Below are positions 60,328-64,000 of a stretch of 64,000 nt of DNA, piece by piece. The DNA lies in NCBI GenBank assembly GCA_024399965.1, contig JAKSNJ010000005.1:1-64000 (forward strand), in the 5' to 3' direction. The notes beneath the pieces were generated by a model. The model was not told the DNA's origin and ran no database searches. It worked only from the letters and a program-made list of their open reading frames with translations. A program made the position numbers and the translations under genes. The DNA is from Paludibacteraceae bacterium. GTDB taxonomy: Bacteria > Bacteroidota > Bacteroidia > Bacteroidales > Paludibacteraceae. Every line of letters begins with the position of its first letter. Positions within the stretch are counted from its first letter, which is position 1.

Positions 60328-61293
60328 TTACTCAAAGTCATGTATTTCCTTACCGAATTGGCAATACTGCGGAACGGTCATGCACAAGGCATCATGAATA
60401 CAATGTACCTCAAACGTGCCCATGATATCCATCGTAATGCCATCTGCCTCAAACTGCGTATGCTCCTTCGTCTCTATCACAAAGTCCTTGCCCGCAAAGG
60501 GGTGTACAAACGGCAGTTTATAAAGTTGACCGTTAAAGAGGTTGGGAATACCCACACATAGCTGTTTAAAGGTCGGCTTTTCCACATACATACCATGCAA
60601 TATGCCGTCACGCGGATCGGCCTCGGCATTCTGCTTTATACCGCCACCGTTATAAGGACCATTGGCGATATTAAGGTGGAACATCTTGCTATCAACCAGC
60701 GATTTGCCATCTACCAGCAGGTGCATCTTCTGCAACTTGAGTTGAATCAATGCCCAAAAGAAACCGATTAGATAATTCACATGGTGGGAACCGATATAGT
60801 ATTTAAGGTGCTGACCATACACGTTGGTAAGCGAGTCTATACCAAAACCGACGGAATTGATAAAGTACCGATGGTGTTCTATTCCGTTTCGCCAATAGGT
60901 AAGGCACCCCACGTCCAACGGCTGCGACTTGCCCTCAAAGAACAGTTGCAAACTGCGTTTGAAACGACGGTCTAAGCCCCAAAAACGTGCAAAATCGTTA
61001 CCCGTACCGCGTGGCATAATACCAAATTGGATTTGACTGCGCTGCGTAGGCGTCAGATTAGAGCGCATAATACCGTTGATGGCCTCGCTGATGGTGCCAT
61101 CGCCACCCAGTACCAAAATCTGGTCATAACCTTTCTCCACTAACTCACGTGCCAATTCGAGCGCATGGTTAGCATAACGTGTAACGCGGTAAGTAAACGG
61201 CTGATGTCGGGCTCGTAAAGTTTTCCATAGATAGATGCGTTGCGCACGCATGGCACGCTTGCCTGATTTGGGGTTGATAATTATTCCAAGCAT
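60328..61293 (-). CDS. Diacylglycerol/lipid kinase (YegS family)
   Basis: The 321-residue protein has the DAGK catalytic motif VLGGDGTISEAINGIM and GIMPRGTGNDFARFWGL, with the second domain at about 140-320. It phosphorylates diacylglycerol or another lipid such as a sphingoid base. It lies 20 bp after holA. Confidence 0.93.
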   Translation of the reverse strand: MLGIIINPKSGKRAMRAQRIYLWKTLRARHQPFTYRVTRYANHALELARELVEKGYDQILVLGGDGTISEAINGIMRSNLTPTQRSQIQFGIMPRGTGNDFARFWGLDRRFKRSLQLFFEGKSQPLDVGCLTYWRNGIEHHRYFINSVGFGIDSLTNVYGQHLKYYIGSHHVNYLIGFFWALIQLKLQKMHLLVDGKSLVDSKMFHLNIANGPYNGGGIKQNAEADPRDGILHGMYVEKPTFKQLCVGIPNLFNGQLYKLPFVHPFAGKDFVIETKEHTQFEADGITMDIMGTFEVHCIHDALCMTVPQYCQFGKEIHDFE

Positions 61294-61313
61294 ACTTTAT
61301 TAGATTGACGGTT

Positions 61314-62315
61314 TTAGTGTAAAATACGATATATGAGTTCCTTCCACAAGTCCTCGTCTTTTGCGGAAGGATTGTTAATGCCTTTTAGCCGAGCATCGGT
61401 ATCTCGGAAATACCCGATAATACGGAAGGTTTTCATCGCGTTGTATCGTTTGGCAGCTGCAGCATAATCCTTTACAAAGAACGGATTGATACCCAAAGCG
61501 GCCGCAACTGCTCGGTCGGACTTATCGGACAAATAGTGATACAACATCAAGTTTTGGAAAAAACCAAATAATATACCCAACTCCTTAACCATCGGGTGGT
61601 CTTTAGACGAAGCAAAATAGTGCGTAATACGATTGGCTTTCAGCACATCACCACGAATAAGTGCGTCTTGCAGTTCAAAGACATTATAATCCTTGCTGAT
61701 ACCTATATTGCGCTCCACCAATTCGGGTGTGATAGTCGTTACACCTTCAGGACGGCCATCTACCAGTTTACGCAAAGCACCCACGATAGCCGTGAGGTCA
61801 TTGCCAATATATTCCGCTAACAACTGCGATACCTTGGGGTCCACTTCGTTGTGCAAATACTGCGTAATCCAACCCGCCACCTGATAGTCGCGCAACTTGT
61901 CGGACTGCATGATTACGCCACCTTTCTTCTCCAATGTCTTCCACACATTCAGGCGTTTATCGGGGTTGCCGTATTTATAGCACAGCACCAGTACAGATGA
62001 TGGTTGCGGATTGTCCATATATGCTGCCAAGGCGTCCCATTTCTTAATCGTCTGCGCCTCCTTGACAATGATAACTTTGCGTCCACCCATCATAGCAAAA
62101 CCGCGTGCCTGACCTATCACGGGCGCTATATCAGCACCGGCAAGGTCCTTGCCGTACAGCACCATTTGGTCGAACTCACGCGCCATATCGTCCAAAGCAT
62201 GCTGCTCAATATAAGCCGTCGCCTCGTCTATATAGTACGATTCCTCACCACACAGGAGAATAACCGGTGCGTATTTGTCAGATTGGAATTGCTTAATAAG
62301 GTCTTCGTATTTCAT
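61314..62315 (-). CDS. holA: DNA polymerase III subunit delta
   Basis: The 333-residue protein starts MKYEDLIKQFQSDKYAPVILLCGEESYYIDEA and has the HolA pattern: YMDNPQPSSVLVLCYKYGNPDKR, LLAEYIGNDLTAIVGALRKLV, and a final helical domain. It opens the sliding clamp in the clamp loader. An open frame to 62411 runs through the promoter, so the start at 62315 is used. Confidence 0.93.
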   Translation of the reverse strand: MKYEDLIKQFQSDKYAPVILLCGEESYYIDEATAYIEQHALDDMAREFDQMVLYGKDLAGADIAPVIGQARGFAMMGGRKVIIVKEAQTIKKWDALAAYMDNPQPSSVLVLCYKYGNPDKRLNVWKTLEKKGGVIMQSDKLRDYQVAGWITQYLHNEVDPKVSQLLAEYIGNDLTAIVGALRKLVDGRPEGVTTITPELVERNIGISKDYNVFELQDALIRGDVLKANRITHYFASSKDHPMVKELGILFGFFQNLMLYHYLSDKSDRAVAAALGINPFFVKDYAAAAKRYNAMKTFRIIGYFRDTDARLKGINNPSAKDEDLWKELIYRILH

Positions 62316-62336
62316 GATAAACCCACAAATCGGCTG

Positions 62337-62368
62337 CAAAGGTACAAAAAAAAAATTAAATATGCAAA
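62337..62368 (-). promoter_or_regulatory. Promoter of holA
   Basis: On the minus strand TTTG (62368-62365), 20 nt, then TACCTTTG (62344-62337). Confidence 0.78.
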
Positions 62369-62371
62369 TAA

Positions 62372-62403
62372 ATTGCGTATGTCGAATTTTTTTTGTAATT
62401 TTG
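62372..62403 (+). promoter_or_regulatory. Promoter of the CotH-like gene
   Basis: ATTG (62372-62375), 20 nt, then TAATTTTG (62396-62403). The ATG at 62411 follows after 7 nt. Confidence 0.72.
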
Positions 62404-62410
62404 CAACGCA

Positions 62411-64000
62411 ATGCGAAAGATACTTTTTTTCATATCACTTTGCGCAGCCGCAGCGGTGTATGCAGTAAATATTCCACAAGGGACATTCTACTACGACAAC
62501 GGCAAAACCGGTTACAGCCACGTTAAATTCGTGTATGGCAATAATTCGGTCAGTTACGTCAAAAGTATGAGTCCGCTCACGCAGACAACCTGCGGACACA
62601 CGGCATCGACCACGTGGCAGATTACGTTCAGTCAAGCCGTGCAGAATATGTACCGCTACAGTTTCGCACAAACCGACTTGGCAGACGGCACTTACAACAA
62701 AAGTTTCACTACACTAAAGGACGAAATCAGCAACACCCGCAACGAACTGCGTACCGCCACTCGCGAAGACGCTTTTGGTGCGGACGACATCTTCATTCCC
62801 TCATCCGGCGATAATTGGGCGCAAGGCGCTTGGACAGCATTGTGTGCCCCTGCAGCAGTGGCATCCGGCACTCTGCCCGTACTATACATCGACACAGAGA
62901 ACGGCAAAGAAATCGTTTCCGAAGAGGAATATATCAACGCCACCTATCATTTGGACAACGATGCACCGCAACCTATGCAGATACGCGGACGAGGCAACTA
63001 CACTTGGCGCGACTTTGACAAGAAACCCTACCGCCTCAAATTGGAAAGCAAAGCAGCCCTGCTCGGCATGGCGAAAAGCAAGCACTGGGCACTGCTCGCG
63101 CACGCAGACGATACTTACGGTTTTATGCGCAACGCCCTCGGCTTCTGGTTGAGCAAGCGCATCGGTCTGAAATGGACGCCATCGCAAGAACCCGTAGAGG
63201 TGATACTGAACGGACAATACTGGGGGCTGTATTTCCTGACTGAGACAATTCGCGTAGATAAGACGCGCGTCAATATCGTGGAGCAACCAGACTTGCTGAA
63301 TGCAGTTTCGGATTCAATCACAGGCGGCTGGCTGGTAGAGATAGACAATTACTACAGCGAGAGCGGACAAGTACACATGACAGAAGGGAACGGCGAGAAT
63401 ATCATGATAACCCTGCACACCCCCGAACTGACCTCTCAACACCAGTGGAACTACATCAGCAGCCAAATGACGGCCTTGGACAAGGCCATATATGGCAATT
63501 ACCCCGAACAATTGATTGATTTGGACGAAGCAGCCAAATACTACATCGTGCAGGAGATAATGGAGGACTGCGAATCCTATCACGGCAGTTGCTATCTATA
63601 CAAAGACATGGGTACCGACAAAAAGTGGATGTGGGGGCCTGTGTGGGACTTCGGTAACTCTTTTGAACGCCATGCCGACCGTTTTATTTGGGACCGCCCT
63701 ATTTGGAGTCAAGTGTGGATAGGCCAACTATACACCAATACGTCTTTTCAAAAACTGGTAAAGAAATACTGGCAGCATTTCCTGTATTACGACTATGCAG
63801 ACTTGAGTTCGTACATTGACAGTTACGTATCCCTGATATCCGCTGCTGCCAAGAATGACGCCGCCCGTTGGCCTCAATACGGCAATAGCAATATGAGCGA
63901 TAAGAAACAAAAAGTGAAAGACCGTCTGTCATGGCGCACTAACTGGCTCAAGCAACAATGGGGCGAAGGCAAACAAGATACAGGGGTGGAAGAGTTGAGA
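62411..64000 (+). CDS. CotH-family secreted protein (3' end outside the window)
   Basis: The frame is open from ATG 62411 to the window end (530 codons). It has a signal peptide (1-18) and, from about residue 190, the CotH kinase-like domain: RGRGNYTWRDFDKKPYRLKLE, KHWALLAHADD, GLYFLTETIRVDK, and MWGPVWDFGNSF. CotH domains are atypical kinases that phosphorylate secreted proteins or glycans, first known from spore coats. The N-terminal 180 residues are of unknown type. The transcript may be nearly leaderless. Confidence 0.85.
   Translation, partial: MRKILFFISLCAAAAVYAVNIPQGTFYYDNGKTGYSHVKFVYGNNSVSYVKSMSPLTQTTCGHTASTTWQITFSQAVQNMYRYSFAQTDLADGTYNKSFTTLKDEISNTRNELRTATREDAFGADDIFIPSSGDNWAQGAWTALCAPAAVASGTLPVLYIDTENGKEIVSEEEYINATYHLDNDAPQPMQIRGRGNYTWRDFDKKPYRLKLESKAALLGMAKSKHWALLAHADDTYGFMRNALGFWLSKRIGLKWTPSQEPVEVILNGQYWGLYFLTETIRVDKTRVNIVEQPDLLNAVSDSITGGWLVEIDNYYSESGQVHMTEGNGENIMITLHTPELTSQHQWNYISSQMTALDKAIYGNYPEQLIDLDEAAKYYIVQEIMEDCESYHGSCYLYKDMGTDKKWMWGPVWDFGNSFERHADRFIWDRPIWSQVWIGQLYTNTSFQKLVKKYWQHFLYYDYADLSSYIDSYVSLISAAAKNDAARWPQYGNSNMSDKKQKVKDRLSWRTNWLKQQWGEGKQDTGVEELR

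Overview
The window looks like a chromosome segment of an uncultured or little-studied member of the Bacteroidales. The promoters follow the Bacteroidetes pattern (TTTG, about 20 nt, then TAnnTTTG). The gene set includes a seven-gene V-type ATPase operon of the Bacteroides order, YitT and GSCFA proteins, many short-spaced lipoproteins and secreted proteins, and a recurring short C-terminal motif on secreted proteins. Most of the window is ordinary core genome at moderate GC. AT-rich patches mark hicAB plus a GNAT gene (26.1-27.1 kb), the SGNH gene (41.6-42.6 kb), and secreted or envelope genes at 54.5-55.7 kb and 58-60 kb.

Layout. 1-1.3 kb: the start of a secreted protein and a DUF1016 nuclease. 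1.4-10.4 kb: V-ATPase operon (E, DUF2764, A, B, D, I, K), with a secreted acid phosphatase-arginine deiminase fusion as its last gene. 10.6-18.5 kb: a minus-strand run with a VanX-type dipeptidase, rRNA methyltransferase, DUF1294-transglycosylase fusion, ComEC-like protein, pectate lyase, RluA-type synthase, GSCFA protein and a LolC/E-type permease. 18.5-24 kb: PAP2 phosphatase, rsmE, prfA, folD, lytic transglycosylase, ffh. 24.1-27.4 kb: PagL-like protein, tRNA-Pro, hicAB, GNAT gene and a strongly folded leader. 27.4-35.2 kb: sugar activation genes (manA, galE, nucleotidyltransferase), YitT, ACT-less aspartokinase, ribH, TPR protein, a candidate small RNA, trpS and an Lrp-type regulator. 35.2-39.7 kb: O-methyltransferase, a second YitT and gcvP. 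39.8-42.6 kb: a large structured RNA, then an MBOAT-SGNH acylation pair. 42.9-48.3 kb: YigZ, acyltransferase, coaD, S41 protease, Ig-like lipoprotein. 48.3-56.7 kb: polysaccharide deacetylase, ROK kinase, three secreted proteins and a 42-residue peptide. 56.8-62.3 kb: a four-gene envelope operon with a papain-like protease, a lipid kinase and holA. 62.4-64 kb: a CotH-family protein cut by the window edge.

The least explained material is non-coding. There are three structured RNA candidates (27.1, 33.4 and 39.8 kb). A roughly 160-230 bp repeat sits directly behind two promoters at 10.4 and 42.7 kb. A 55 bp promoter-plus-hairpin block is duplicated at 39.8 and 42.9 kb. An 11 bp tandem repeat family occurs at 26.5 and 54.3 kb. 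Short repeats have been inserted in frame into three protein genes. Functional statements come from motif recognition by eye; no database search or folding program was run.
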